Below are positions 32,588 through 40,677 of a DNA stretch of 64,000 bases, piece by piece. The stretch's first letter is position 1. Every line of letters begins with the position of its first letter. The notes below the pieces were generated by a model. That model searched no databases and had not been told where the DNA came from. It saw nothing but the letters and a program-made list of their open reading frames with translations. This stretch comes from Flavobacteriaceae bacterium (lineage in GTDB: Bacteria; Bacteroidota; Bacteroidia; Flavobacteriales; Flavobacteriaceae). Made by a program: the position numbers and the translations under genes. The stretch spans positions 62,001-126,000 of the forward strand of contig JALRDO010000001.1 of assembly GCA_023262185.1 (NCBI GenBank), written 5' to 3'.

Positions 32588-35002
32588 ATGAAAAATCTCT
32601 TGACTTTACTATTTGTACTATTTATCGCTCATACTCATAGTGCACAGGATTTTGAACACACCAAGGGAATGCGAAAGGTTGAAGGTTTCCAGGTGACGTA
32701 TTTTGATGATGCAACGGATAAGGTTTACTTCGAGGTTTCGCAACTCAATGAAGACTTTCTGCACGTTTCGTCCTTGAGTTCAGGGATTGGGAGTAACGAT
32801 ATCGGTTTAGATCGTGGTCAACTTGGTCCACAGCGTGTGGTTCGTTTTGAAAAGATGGGGAATCGCATTTATTTGATTCAACCGAACTTGGATTACAGAG
32901 GATCCTCGTCTAACCAGAATGAAATTAAGTCTATTACTCAAGCCTTTGCCTCATCGGTGCTCTACGGATTTGATGTTATAGAAGCCTCAGGCGATAAGTT
33001 TCTGATAGAGATCACTCCATTCTTATTTCAAGATGTTCACGGGGTAGCTGATCGTTTAGCGTCAAGTGGACAAGGAAGCTACTCTTTGGATCGTTCTAAG
33101 AGTGCGCTAAATGCTAGTAGAACCAAATCTTTTGAAAAAAATATTGAGATCGATTTAATGCTGACCTTTTCAGGAAAGCCAAAGTCGTATGAAATTCGTT
33201 CTGTAACTCCAGAGCCGACTCTGGTTACGGTATATCAGCATCATTCATTTATTGAATTGCCTGAATTGTCATCATTTGAACTTCGCGCTTATGACGCGCG
33301 TTCAGGAGCTTATCCATTTAGCTACAGTGATTATTCTGCCGCGGTAAACGAGCCTATCGACAAGATGTTTATTAGACGTCATCGCTTAGAGAAGAAAGAT
33401 CCAGAGGCAGCCGTCAGTGAAGCGGTTGAACCTATTGTGTATTACCTAGATAATGGAACCCCTGAGCCTATACGATCTGCGCTATTAGATGGAGCGAAAT
33501 GGTGGAATCAAGCTTTTGAGGCAGCAGGATATAAGGACGCGTTTCAAGTCGAAATTATGCCAGACGATGCTGATCCGCTCGATGTGCGATACAATGTCAT
33601 TCAGTGGGTACATCGCTCAACCAGGGGGTGGAGTTATGGATCGTCAGTCGTCGATCCTAGAACTGGTGAAATTCTGAAAGGGCATGTGAGTTTAGGAAGT
33701 CTAAGAATCCGTCAAGACTATCTAATTGCTCAGGGTTTAATGAACAAACCTTATGCACAGCAATCTGAAGCTGAAAAGCAGATGCTTGAAATGGCGCTTG
33801 CGCGTATTCGACAATTGTCGGCACATGAAGTAGGACACACCTTAGGTTTTGCACACAATTTTGCGGCAAGCACCGTAAACAGAAATTCGGTCATGGATTA
33901 TCCGCATATGTTTGTGTTAGATGCTGAAGGAGAACAGCTCAATTTCGAACAGGCTTATGAAGTAGGAATAGGAGAGTGGGATAAGATTTCTGTAGCCTAT
34001 GCTTATAGTGATTTTCCAGAAGGGACTAATGAAGTAGCGGCCCTAAATGAGATTCTAGAGCGTTCAAACGCAATGGGGTACCGTTATTTAACCGATAGTG
34101 ATGCCCGTCCTGTTTCTTCAGCTAGCGCTACAGCTCATCTATGGGATAATGGGCGAGATATTGCTTACGAATTACAGCGTATGTTATCGTTAAGAGATAA
34201 AGTAATCGATCAATTTTCAATAGAGAATATTCCATCCGCATCTAGCATGTCTGAGCTCGAAGATGTATTTGCTCCTGTATACTTCATGCATCGTTATCAG
34301 ACCGAAGCGGTTGCCAAATTAATTGGGGGTATTCATTATAAGCACGCTTACAAAGAGAGTTACGAACCTTGGTTTTTTGTCTCGAAAGATGAGCAATTGA
34401 GTGCCTTAGACGGCGTATTGCAAACCCTTTCTCCTTATGTGTTGAGCATACCTGAAGATAAATTGCAGCTTTTCGGGCCACGTACCTATGGTTACGGGCG
34501 TACACGTGAATCTTTTAAGTCAAAATTAGGGGTAGCTTTTGATCCAATTGCCGCTGCGGAAACGGCCACTGATTTTACGCTTACCTTCTTGTTTAATCCT
34601 GAACGAGCAAATCGCGTAGTTTATCAGTCTATGTTAGACAAAGAACAATTGAGCTTTCCTGAATTCTTGAAAATTGTCTTTGAAAAGACGTTGAGACAAA
34701 AAGCGCTAAATGGCTTTGAGGGAATGGTGCAAGAGGTCATGCAGTTTACGGTGTTAAAACGATTGATGGAATTGGCCTCTGGCGAGACCGTATATCCTCA
34801 AGTCACAGAAGCAATTGTATTTGAAATGATGCGATTGAAAACCTTTTTAGGAGACCAGCAAGCAGATCCTACCTCAATCTATATGAGAAAAGAAATAGAT
34901 CGCTTTTTAGGAAATCCGAGAGGGTACAAATCTGATTTAGAAGTGGTGGCTATTCCTGATGGGTCTCCTATTGGAATGGACATGATGTGTTCGTTTGAAT
35001 AA
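32588..35002 (+). CDS. Zinc-dependent metalloprotease, DUF5117 family
   Basis: An 804-residue exported protein. A signal peptide (to about residue 19, HTHSAQ) is followed by a large DUF5117-type N-terminal region (FEVSQLNEDFLHVSSLSSGIGSND). The metzincin-like zinc site HEVGHTLGFAHNF is near residue 412, with the extended third His and a Met-turn-like SVMDYP about 17 residues later. The C-terminal region (about 500-804) is helical. Members occur in many Bacteroidota with no defined substrate. The next gene, oligopeptidase B, starts 5 nt after its stop, which suggests a shared role in peptide degradation. Confidence 0.88.
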   Translation: MKNLLTLLFVLFIAHTHSAQDFEHTKGMRKVEGFQVTYFDDATDKVYFEVSQLNEDFLHVSSLSSGIGSNDIGLDRGQLGPQRVVRFEKMGNRIYLIQPNLDYRGSSSNQNEIKSITQAFASSVLYGFDVIEASGDKFLIEITPFLFQDVHGVADRLASSGQGSYSLDRSKSALNASRTKSFEKNIEIDLMLTFSGKPKSYEIRSVTPEPTLVTVYQHHSFIELPELSSFELRAYDARSGAYPFSYSDYSAAVNEPIDKMFIRRHRLEKKDPEAAVSEAVEPIVYYLDNGTPEPIRSALLDGAKWWNQAFEAAGYKDAFQVEIMPDDADPLDVRYNVIQWVHRSTRGWSYGSSVVDPRTGEILKGHVSLGSLRIRQDYLIAQGLMNKPYAQQSEAEKQMLEMALARIRQLSAHEVGHTLGFAHNFAASTVNRNSVMDYPHMFVLDAEGEQLNFEQAYEVGIGEWDKISVAYAYSDFPEGTNEVAALNEILERSNAMGYRYLTDSDARPVSSASATAHLWDNGRDIAYELQRMLSLRDKVIDQFSIENIPSASSMSELEDVFAPVYFMHRYQTEAVAKLIGGIHYKHAYKESYEPWFFVSKDEQLSALDGVLQTLSPYVLSIPEDKLQLFGPRTYGYGRTRESFKSKLGVAFDPIAAAETATDFTLTFLFNPERANRVVYQSMLDKEQLSFPEFLKIVFEKTLRQKALNGFEGMVQEVMQFTVLKRLMELASGETVYPQVTEAIVFEMMRLKTFLGDQQADPTSIYMRKEIDRFLGNPRGYKSDLEVVAIPDGSPIGMDMMCSFE

Positions 35003-35007
35003 TTAAT

Positions 35008-37071
35008 ATGCCGAAAGAAAATCCTTTGCTTCCGCCTGTTGCGGTGGAACATCCGTATACCTTAGAGAAACACAACCATACTAGAGTAGATCCATATTTT
35101 TGGCTCCGAGAGCGTGATTCGCCCGAGGTCTTAGCTCATTTACAGCAGGAGAAAGACTATTATGAAGGAGTCACGGCAGAGCAGCGCATTCTTAAAGAAA
35201 CGCTTTACAAAGAGATTAGATCGCGCATCAAAGAAGACGACACAACCTTACCTGTATTTCGAAATGGGTATTGGTACGAATCACGCTTTAAAGAAGGGTT
35301 AGAGTACCCCATTCATGTGCGTTACAATGATCCGGATCATAAGGAAGAAGCCCAGTTACTTTTTGATGTAAATGCCATGGCTAAAGGTTATGATTATTAT
35401 GACCTAAAGGGCATACGTATAAGTTTCGACAATCAATATGCCTTGTACGCTGAAGATACAATTTCAAGAAGGCAATACACTATTGGAGTAAAATCATTGC
35501 AGGACGAAACCCTGTTAGCAGATCGCATTGAGAACACTACGGGTTCGGGTTGCTGGAGTGAAAGTAACAAGGTGTTTTTTTACGTCAAAAAAGACCCAGA
35601 GACGTTTAGGGCCTACGCGGTCTATAGACATGTTATAGGTACGGATGCTTCAGAAGATGTTTGTGTATTTTTAGAAGAAGATGAGACTTTCAATGTAGGG
35701 GTTTACCTGTCTAAAAGCAAAAAGTATATCATCATCGTGTCGGGATCTACCTTGACTACCGAATATCAAATTCTCTCTGCTTCAGATCCGTTGGGCTCGT
35801 TTGTTTTATTTAGCCCTAGAGAACGCGGCTTAGAGTACAGCATCGACCATTTTGGAGATCACTTTTACATTCTTACTAATAAGGATGGTGCGACGAATTT
35901 TAAATTGATGCGTACTTCAGTCGATCATACAAGCACCAACCATTGGGAAGTGTTTTTAGACCACCGTCCTGAAATTTTCTTAGAAGATTTTGATTGTTTT
36001 AGTGAATTCTATGTTCTCGCAGAGCGAGAACGCGGCTTAACTCGATTGCGGATTATTAAATGGGATGAATCTGTCGATTTTTTTATCCCCATTGAAGGGG
36101 AGACCTATGTCTGTGATCTTTACGACAACCCTGAGTTTGATACCTCAATTATTCGCTATTATGTGAATTCTATGACTGTTCCTGCCAGTGTTTATGCGTT
36201 TGATGTTAAGGAGAAGTCTTCAACACTGCTAAAGCGACAAGAGATTATTGGTGGATACGATGAAAACCAGTACGTTTCATCCCGTATTTGGGTTAGCGCT
36301 AAAGACGGAGCTAAAATTCCGGTAAGTGTGGTTAAACGCAAAGATTGCAAAGAAAAGGCGCCAACGCTCTTATATGCCTATGGATCTTACGGTCACACCG
36401 TAGATCCTACTTTCTCAATTTCACGCTTATCCTTATTAGATCGTGGCTTTGTTTTTGCAATTGCTCATGTTAGAGGATCTCAATACCTAGGCAGACCGTG
36501 GTACGATTCAGGTAAGATGGAGCACAAAGAGAATACATTTAACGACTTTATAGCGGTCTCTCAACATCTTTTAGCTTCTGGTATAGCGCACAAAAACAAA
36601 CTCTTCGCCATGGGTGGGTCCGCTGGCGGATTATTAATGGGTGTCATTCTCAATGAGGCTCCTCATTTGTATCGAGGAGTGATAGCAGCGGTTCCGTTTG
36701 TTGATGTTGTTACAACTATGCTTGATGATTCCATACCCCTTACTACCGGAGAGTACGACGAATGGGGTAATCCGAATAATGAAAAAGAATACAACACCAT
36801 GCTTTCGTATTCCCCTTATGATAACGTGAAAACTCAAGATTACCCTCATATATACGTGAGTACAGGTTTTCATGATTCTCAGGTACAGTATTGGGAGCCT
36901 GCTAAATGGGTGTTGAAGCTCAGAAAACACAACACAGCAAAAACTAATGTGCTCCTTGATATTGATTTATCTGCAGGACACGGAGGAGCATCGGGTAGGT
37001 TTGAGCAACTCAAGGAGATTGCTAAGGAATATGCCTTTATTATTGAACTAGCTGATAATCAGGCTTTTTAG
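35008..37071 (+). CDS. Oligopeptidase B-type S9 peptidase
   Basis: A 687-residue S9A prolyl-oligopeptidase family protein. The N-terminal seven-bladed propeller (about residues 75-410) gates a C-terminal alpha/beta-hydrolase domain. The nucleophile is in FAMGGSAGGLLMG (about 537), and the His is in DIDLSAGHGGASGR near the C terminus; the Asp is probably in STGFHDSQVQY. The starting block HPYTLEKHNHTRVDPYFWLRERD is typical of oligopeptidase B, which cleaves short peptides after Arg/Lys. No signal peptide is visible, so it is probably cytoplasmic. Confidence 0.9.
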   Translation: MPKENPLLPPVAVEHPYTLEKHNHTRVDPYFWLRERDSPEVLAHLQQEKDYYEGVTAEQRILKETLYKEIRSRIKEDDTTLPVFRNGYWYESRFKEGLEYPIHVRYNDPDHKEEAQLLFDVNAMAKGYDYYDLKGIRISFDNQYALYAEDTISRRQYTIGVKSLQDETLLADRIENTTGSGCWSESNKVFFYVKKDPETFRAYAVYRHVIGTDASEDVCVFLEEDETFNVGVYLSKSKKYIIIVSGSTLTTEYQILSASDPLGSFVLFSPRERGLEYSIDHFGDHFYILTNKDGATNFKLMRTSVDHTSTNHWEVFLDHRPEIFLEDFDCFSEFYVLAERERGLTRLRIIKWDESVDFFIPIEGETYVCDLYDNPEFDTSIIRYYVNSMTVPASVYAFDVKEKSSTLLKRQEIIGGYDENQYVSSRIWVSAKDGAKIPVSVVKRKDCKEKAPTLLYAYGSYGHTVDPTFSISRLSLLDRGFVFAIAHVRGSQYLGRPWYDSGKMEHKENTFNDFIAVSQHLLASGIAHKNKLFAMGGSAGGLLMGVILNEAPHLYRGVIAAVPFVDVVTTMLDDSIPLTTGEYDEWGNPNNEKEYNTMLSYSPYDNVKTQDYPHIYVSTGFHDSQVQYWEPAKWVLKLRKHNTAKTNVLLDIDLSAGHGGASGRFEQLKEIAKEYAFIIELADNQAF

Positions 37072-37079
37072 AGTTTAAT

Positions 37080-37087
37080 TATATTTG
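37080..37087 (+). promoter_or_regulatory. Putative -7 box of the CBS/cysteine-synthase-like gene
   Basis: TATATTTG matches TAnnTTTG, 14 nt before the TTG start at 37102. No -33 TTTG at the usual spacing. Confidence 0.4.
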
Positions 37088-37101
37088 TCAAAATTTTTGG
37101 T

Positions 37102-38163
37102 TTGTTTCTACCTTTTAGTAAACGAAAAAAAGTTAAAGCGGTTGATTCTTTCCTTCATTTGGTAGGAAATACGCCTTTATTAAAACTCAACCGCTCCGTT
37201 TCATCTGTCCCTGGTTCTGTTTATGCCAAACTTGAGTGGTTTAATCCAGGACAGTCTTCTAAAGACCGAATCGCCCTCCATATTATTGAAAATGCAGAGA
37301 AGAAAGGTTTATTAAAACCTGGCGACACTATAGTAGAGACTACCTCTGGAAACACAGGTTTCAGTCTGGCAATGGCCAGTATGGTAAAGGGGTATAAGTG
37401 TATTTTGGCGGTTAGTTCTAAGTCTTCTCAGGATAAAATTGATACGTTGAAGGCAATGGGAGCTGAGGTGCATGTTTGCCCGGCACATGTGTCTGCCGAA
37501 GATCCGAGATCTTATTATGAAGTAGCGAAGCGCATTCATCAAGAGACGCCGAACTCGATCTATATTAATCAGTATTTCAATGCGCTTAATACAGAGGCGC
37601 ACTACCTCACCACCGGTCCTGAAATCTGGAAACAGACCAATGGCACTATTACTCATCTAGTGGCATGCAGCGGTACAGGGGGGACCATCTCAGGTACGGC
37701 TCGTTATTTGAAAGAAAAGAATAAAAACATTCAAATTCTTGGAATTGACGCCTACGGATCAGTAATTAAAAAATACCACGAAACTGGTGAGCTTGACGAA
37801 AACGAGATCCATCCGTACAGAATAGAAGGATTAGGTAAAAACTTGATTCCTACAGCTACGGACTTCGAAAGTATTAACCGTTTTATTAAGGTGACCGATA
37901 AGGATGCTGCCCTCAGTGCACGTTACTTGGCAAAAACAGAGGGTGTTTTTGCGGGATATACTTCTGGTGCTGCCTTGCAAGGCGTATTACAATACGCTGA
38001 AGAGGGTACGTTTAACAAGGACAGCGTCATAGTAGTCATTTTTCCAGATCACGGTTCAAGATACTTGAGCAAGATATACAACGATCAATGGATGCAAGAT
38101 CAAGGTTTTATGGAAAAAGATACGGTTGAACCCGTTGCCGAAACTTCAAAGAGCATCCAATAA
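37102..38163 (+). CDS. PLP-dependent cysteine synthase / cystathionine beta-synthase-like enzyme
   Basis: A 353-residue fold-type II PLP enzyme. [14 protein letters not shown] opens the core. The PLP lysine is Lys54 in [17 protein letters not shown], the phosphate-binding loop is [11 protein letters not shown], and the glycine loop is [16 protein letters not shown]. The segment [17 protein letters not shown] (about residues 245-261) resembles cystathionine beta-synthase rather than O-acetylserine sulfhydrylase. No C-terminal CBS domains. No ATG exists near the 5' end: TTG 37102 is the best start. It precedes an alpha-oxoamine synthase gene by 80 nt. In that context a cysteate synthase (O-phosphoserine plus sulfite) for sulfonolipid synthesis is plausible but unproven; cysteine or cystathionine synthesis is the alternative. 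Confidence 0.85.
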   Translation: MFLPFSKRKKVKAVDSFLHLVGNTPLLKLNRSVSSVPGSVYAKLEWFNPGQSSKDRIALHIIENAEKKGLLKPGDTIVETTSGNTGFSLAMASMVKGYKCILAVSSKSSQDKIDTLKAMGAEVHVCPAHVSAEDPRSYYEVAKRIHQETPNSIYINQYFNALNTEAHYLTTGPEIWKQTNGTITHLVACSGTGGTISGTARYLKEKNKNIQILGIDAYGSVIKKYHETGELDENEIHPYRIEGLGKNLIPTATDFESINRFIKVTDKDAALSARYLAKTEGVFAGYTSGAALQGVLQYAEEGTFNKDSVIVVIFPDHGSRYLSKIYNDQWMQDQGFMEKDTVEPVAETSKSIQ

Positions 38164-38202
38164 TGCCACATCTTAACGTGTACAGCATATAAGTTTTAAT
38201 CT

Positions 38203-38210
38203 TACTTTTG
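38203..38210 (+). promoter_or_regulatory. Putative -7 box of the alpha-oxoamine synthase gene
   Basis: TACTTTTG lies 33 nt upstream of the ATG at 38244. A one-mismatch -33 (GTG at 38178-38180) is 22 nt upstream. This suggests the gene has its own promoter besides read-through. Confidence 0.45.
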
Positions 38211-38243
38211 CCTGTACTTCCACACACATTGATTTAAAACTTT

Positions 38244-39503
38244 ATGAGAGATTTATTCGATCGTATTATTGAAAATAAAGGTCCTTTAGGGAAATGGGCA
38301 GAATATGCTGAAGGTTACTTTGTTTTTCCAAAGTTAGAGGGGCCGATTTCAAACAGAATGAAGTTTCAGGGTCGTGAAGTGATTACCTGGAGTATTAATG
38401 ACTATTTAGGGCTGGCAAATCTAGAAGAAGTAAAGGCTGTAGATGCTGAAGCTGCCAGAACCTATGGTGCAGCGTACCCGATGGGAGCGCGAATGATGAG
38501 TGGTCATACTGATGCCCACGAACAGCTGCAAAACGAGCTTGCCTCTTTTGTCAACAAAGAAGCAGCATATCTCTTAAACTTTGGTTATCAAGGTATTATG
38601 TCAGCAATTGACGCCTTGGTGAGTAAAGATGATATCATTGTATACGACGTGGATTGTCATGCGTGTATTATTGATGGAGTACGCTTACACCTTGGAAAGC
38701 GCTTTACCTTCAAACACAATGATATTGAAAGCTTAGAGAAGAATTTAGAGCGCGCAACGAAACTTGCCGAGCAACAAAACGGAGGGATTCTGGTGATTTC
38801 TGAAGGGGTTTTTGGTATGCGTGGTGAGCAAGGAAAGCTCAAAGAAATTGCTGCTCTAAAAGAGAAGTATAACTTTAGATTCTTAGTAGACGATGCCCAT
38901 GGTTTTGGAACCTTAGGAGCAACAGGAGCAGGAGCAGGAGAAGAACAAGGGGTTCAAGATGCTATAGATGTTTACTTTGCTACATTCGCAAAATCACTGG
39001 CCGGAATTGGAGCCTTCCTTGCGGCTGATAAAGAAATTATCGATTACCTAAAGTACAATTTGCGTTCTCAAATGTTTGCAAAATCGCTTCCGATGATCTA
39101 TGTCAAGGGGGCATTAAAGCGTCTTGATATGCTGCGCAGTAAGCCTGAGATCAAGCAAAAACTATGGGATAATGTAATTGCGCTTCAAGATGGTCTTAAA
39201 GAACGCGGCTTCAATATAGGAACTACCACAAGTTGTGTGACTCCTGTCTATTTGAACGGTAGTATTCCTGAGGCAATGGCCTTGGTTAAAGACCTACGTG
39301 AGAACTACGGTATTTTCTGCTCAATTGTTGTCTATCCCGTAATACCTAAAGGTCTTATTCTATTGAGGATGATTCCTACGGCCACACACACTCTTGAAGA
39401 TGTTGCTATCACTCTAGATGCATTCTCTTCTATTAGAGAACGCCTTGAGAATGGTACCTACAAGAGATTGTCGGCGGCTGTTTCTGCGGCGATGAACGAA
39501 TAA
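38244..39503 (+). CDS. Alpha-oxoamine synthase family acyltransferase (serine palmitoyltransferase / CapA-like)
   Basis: A 419-residue fold-type I PLP enzyme of the family that condenses an amino acid with an acyl thioester (SPT, KBL, BioF, HemA). Landmarks: WSINDYLGLAN (45-60), the glycine-rich GARMMSGHTDAHEQLQ (81-96), His139 in DCHACIIDG that stacks on PLP, the DDAHGFGTLG motif (Asp216/217, His219) and the PLP lysine Lys250 in FATFAKSLAGIGAF. In Bacteroidota this type makes 3-ketosphinganine from serine (SPT) or 3-ketocapnine from cysteate (CapA/SulA). The neighbouring cysteine-synthase-like gene favours the cysteate route; sequence alone does not decide. The 3' end is 6 nt from a convergent GNAT-fold gene. 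Confidence 0.87.
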   Translation: MRDLFDRIIENKGPLGKWAEYAEGYFVFPKLEGPISNRMKFQGREVITWSINDYLGLANLEEVKAVDAEAARTYGAAYPMGARMMSGHTDAHEQLQNELASFVNKEAAYLLNFGYQGIMSAIDALVSKDDIIVYDVDCHACIIDGVRLHLGKRFTFKHNDIESLEKNLERATKLAEQQNGGILVISEGVFGMRGEQGKLKEIAALKEKYNFRFLVDDAHGFGTLGATGAGAGEEQGVQDAIDVYFATFAKSLAGIGAFLAADKEIIDYLKYNLRSQMFAKSLPMIYVKGALKRLDMLRSKPEIKQKLWDNVIALQDGLKERGFNIGTTTSCVTPVYLNGSIPEAMALVKDLRENYGIFCSIVVYPVIPKGLILLRMIPTATHTLEDVAITLDAFSSIRERLENGTYKRLSAAVSAAMNE

Positions 39504-39509
39504 TTTGAA

Positions 39510-40646
39510 CTAGATTTCTTTTTTGTATGTCGCCCTTTTTTGAGTGACGTACGGATCAAAATCTTTCCACAAACGCTGAATGGCTAGATTGTCTTCTAGT
39601 TCAGGAGTTCTGTGTGCAATCTTCACGCCTCTCTTGTCATATTCCTTTTTTAGAGCTGCGAATAGTAAGGCAGTTATACCCTTGTTTTGGTATTCTGGAC
39701 GCACTCCTATGAGGTAGAGAATTGCGGATTTTGAATGACGCTTTGCCCACAATAGATTCAAAATACCCCACAATGATAATTTTCCATTTGCACGTTGCAA
39801 TGCTTTTGAAAATGAGGGCATGGTGATGGCAAATGCTATCATATTACCTTCATTATCGAATACAAATTTGATGTACTCTGGATTAATAAAGGTGAGGTAT
39901 TTCTTCTTGAAATAATCCTTCTGACGTTCACTAATGGGCACAAAAGAAGAGAGGCTCGCATATGATTCGTTAAAAAGATCAAACATCTGATCTGCCGAGG
40001 CGAGCACTTCTGAAGTCTTTGTAAAATTCTGAAGTTGCAATTGATACCTTCTCTGAATCAGTTTACTTGATTTTTCAATGAGTGTGGAGTCTACATTAGA
40101 GATTAGAAACTCACTCTCGAGGTATTTCTTCTCAGACGCTAAGCCATATTGGATGTAGTGTTTTTCATAATACTCGTGATTGTACCACGATATCATCGTA
40201 CCGATGTGCTCAAAACCTTCAGTTAATACACCAACCTTATCCATATTAGAGAATCCTACAGGTCCTTCAATGAAGGATAACTGTTCTTTCTTTCCAATGG
40301 CAACCACCTCGTCTAAGAGCGCTTTAGAAACCTCGTAATCATCAATAAAGTCGAACCATCCGAAACGCATTTTAGGTACGCCTTGCTCATTGATCTCAAG
40401 ACGATTCACAATTGCGGTTATACGTCCGACTACCTTTTGTTCTTTCTTAGCAATGAAATAACGAGCTTCAGCATGCTCAAAAACGGGATTGATTTCGGGG
40501 TCAAAGAAATCTAATTCATCGGCTATAATAGGGGGCACCCAATACTTATTACCTTTATAGAGTTCAAAAGGAAAACGTATAAAGGTCTCAAGTGCTTTCT
40601 TGCCGTGTAATTCTTCAATAGAAATCATGCTTCTAAAGTACTTCAA
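39510..40646 (-). CDS. GNAT-fold acyltransferase-like protein
   Basis: A 378-residue protein whose C-terminal half has a GNAT acyl-CoA-binding motif (LYLIGVRPEYQNKGITALLFAAL, about residues 310-332). The N-terminal half starts EELHGKKALETFIRFPFELYKGNKYWVPP and includes FIEGPVGFSNMDKVGVLTEGF. It is more than twice the size of a simple N-acetyltransferase and has two GNAT-like halves. Bacterial ceramide synthases belong to this superfamily. Lying tail-to-tail with the oxoamine synthase gene (6 nt apart), it could N-acylate a sphingoid or capnine base; this is inference. An alternative ATG at 40628 (MISIEELHG) would remove six residues. Confidence 0.75.
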   Translation of the reverse strand: MKYFRSMISIEELHGKKALETFIRFPFELYKGNKYWVPPIIADELDFFDPEINPVFEHAEARYFIAKKEQKVVGRITAIVNRLEINEQGVPKMRFGWFDFIDDYEVSKALLDEVVAIGKKEQLSFIEGPVGFSNMDKVGVLTEGFEHIGTMISWYNHEYYEKHYIQYGLASEKKYLESEFLISNVDSTLIEKSSKLIQRRYQLQLQNFTKTSEVLASADQMFDLFNESYASLSSFVPISERQKDYFKKKYLTFINPEYIKFVFDNEGNMIAFAITMPSFSKALQRANGKLSLWGILNLLWAKRHSKSAILYLIGVRPEYQNKGITALLFAALKKEYDKRGVKIAHRTPELEDNLAIQRLWKDFDPYVTQKRATYKKEI

Positions 40647-40677
40647 AATTCAAGAAAGCATAGGCTAAAATCAGAAT

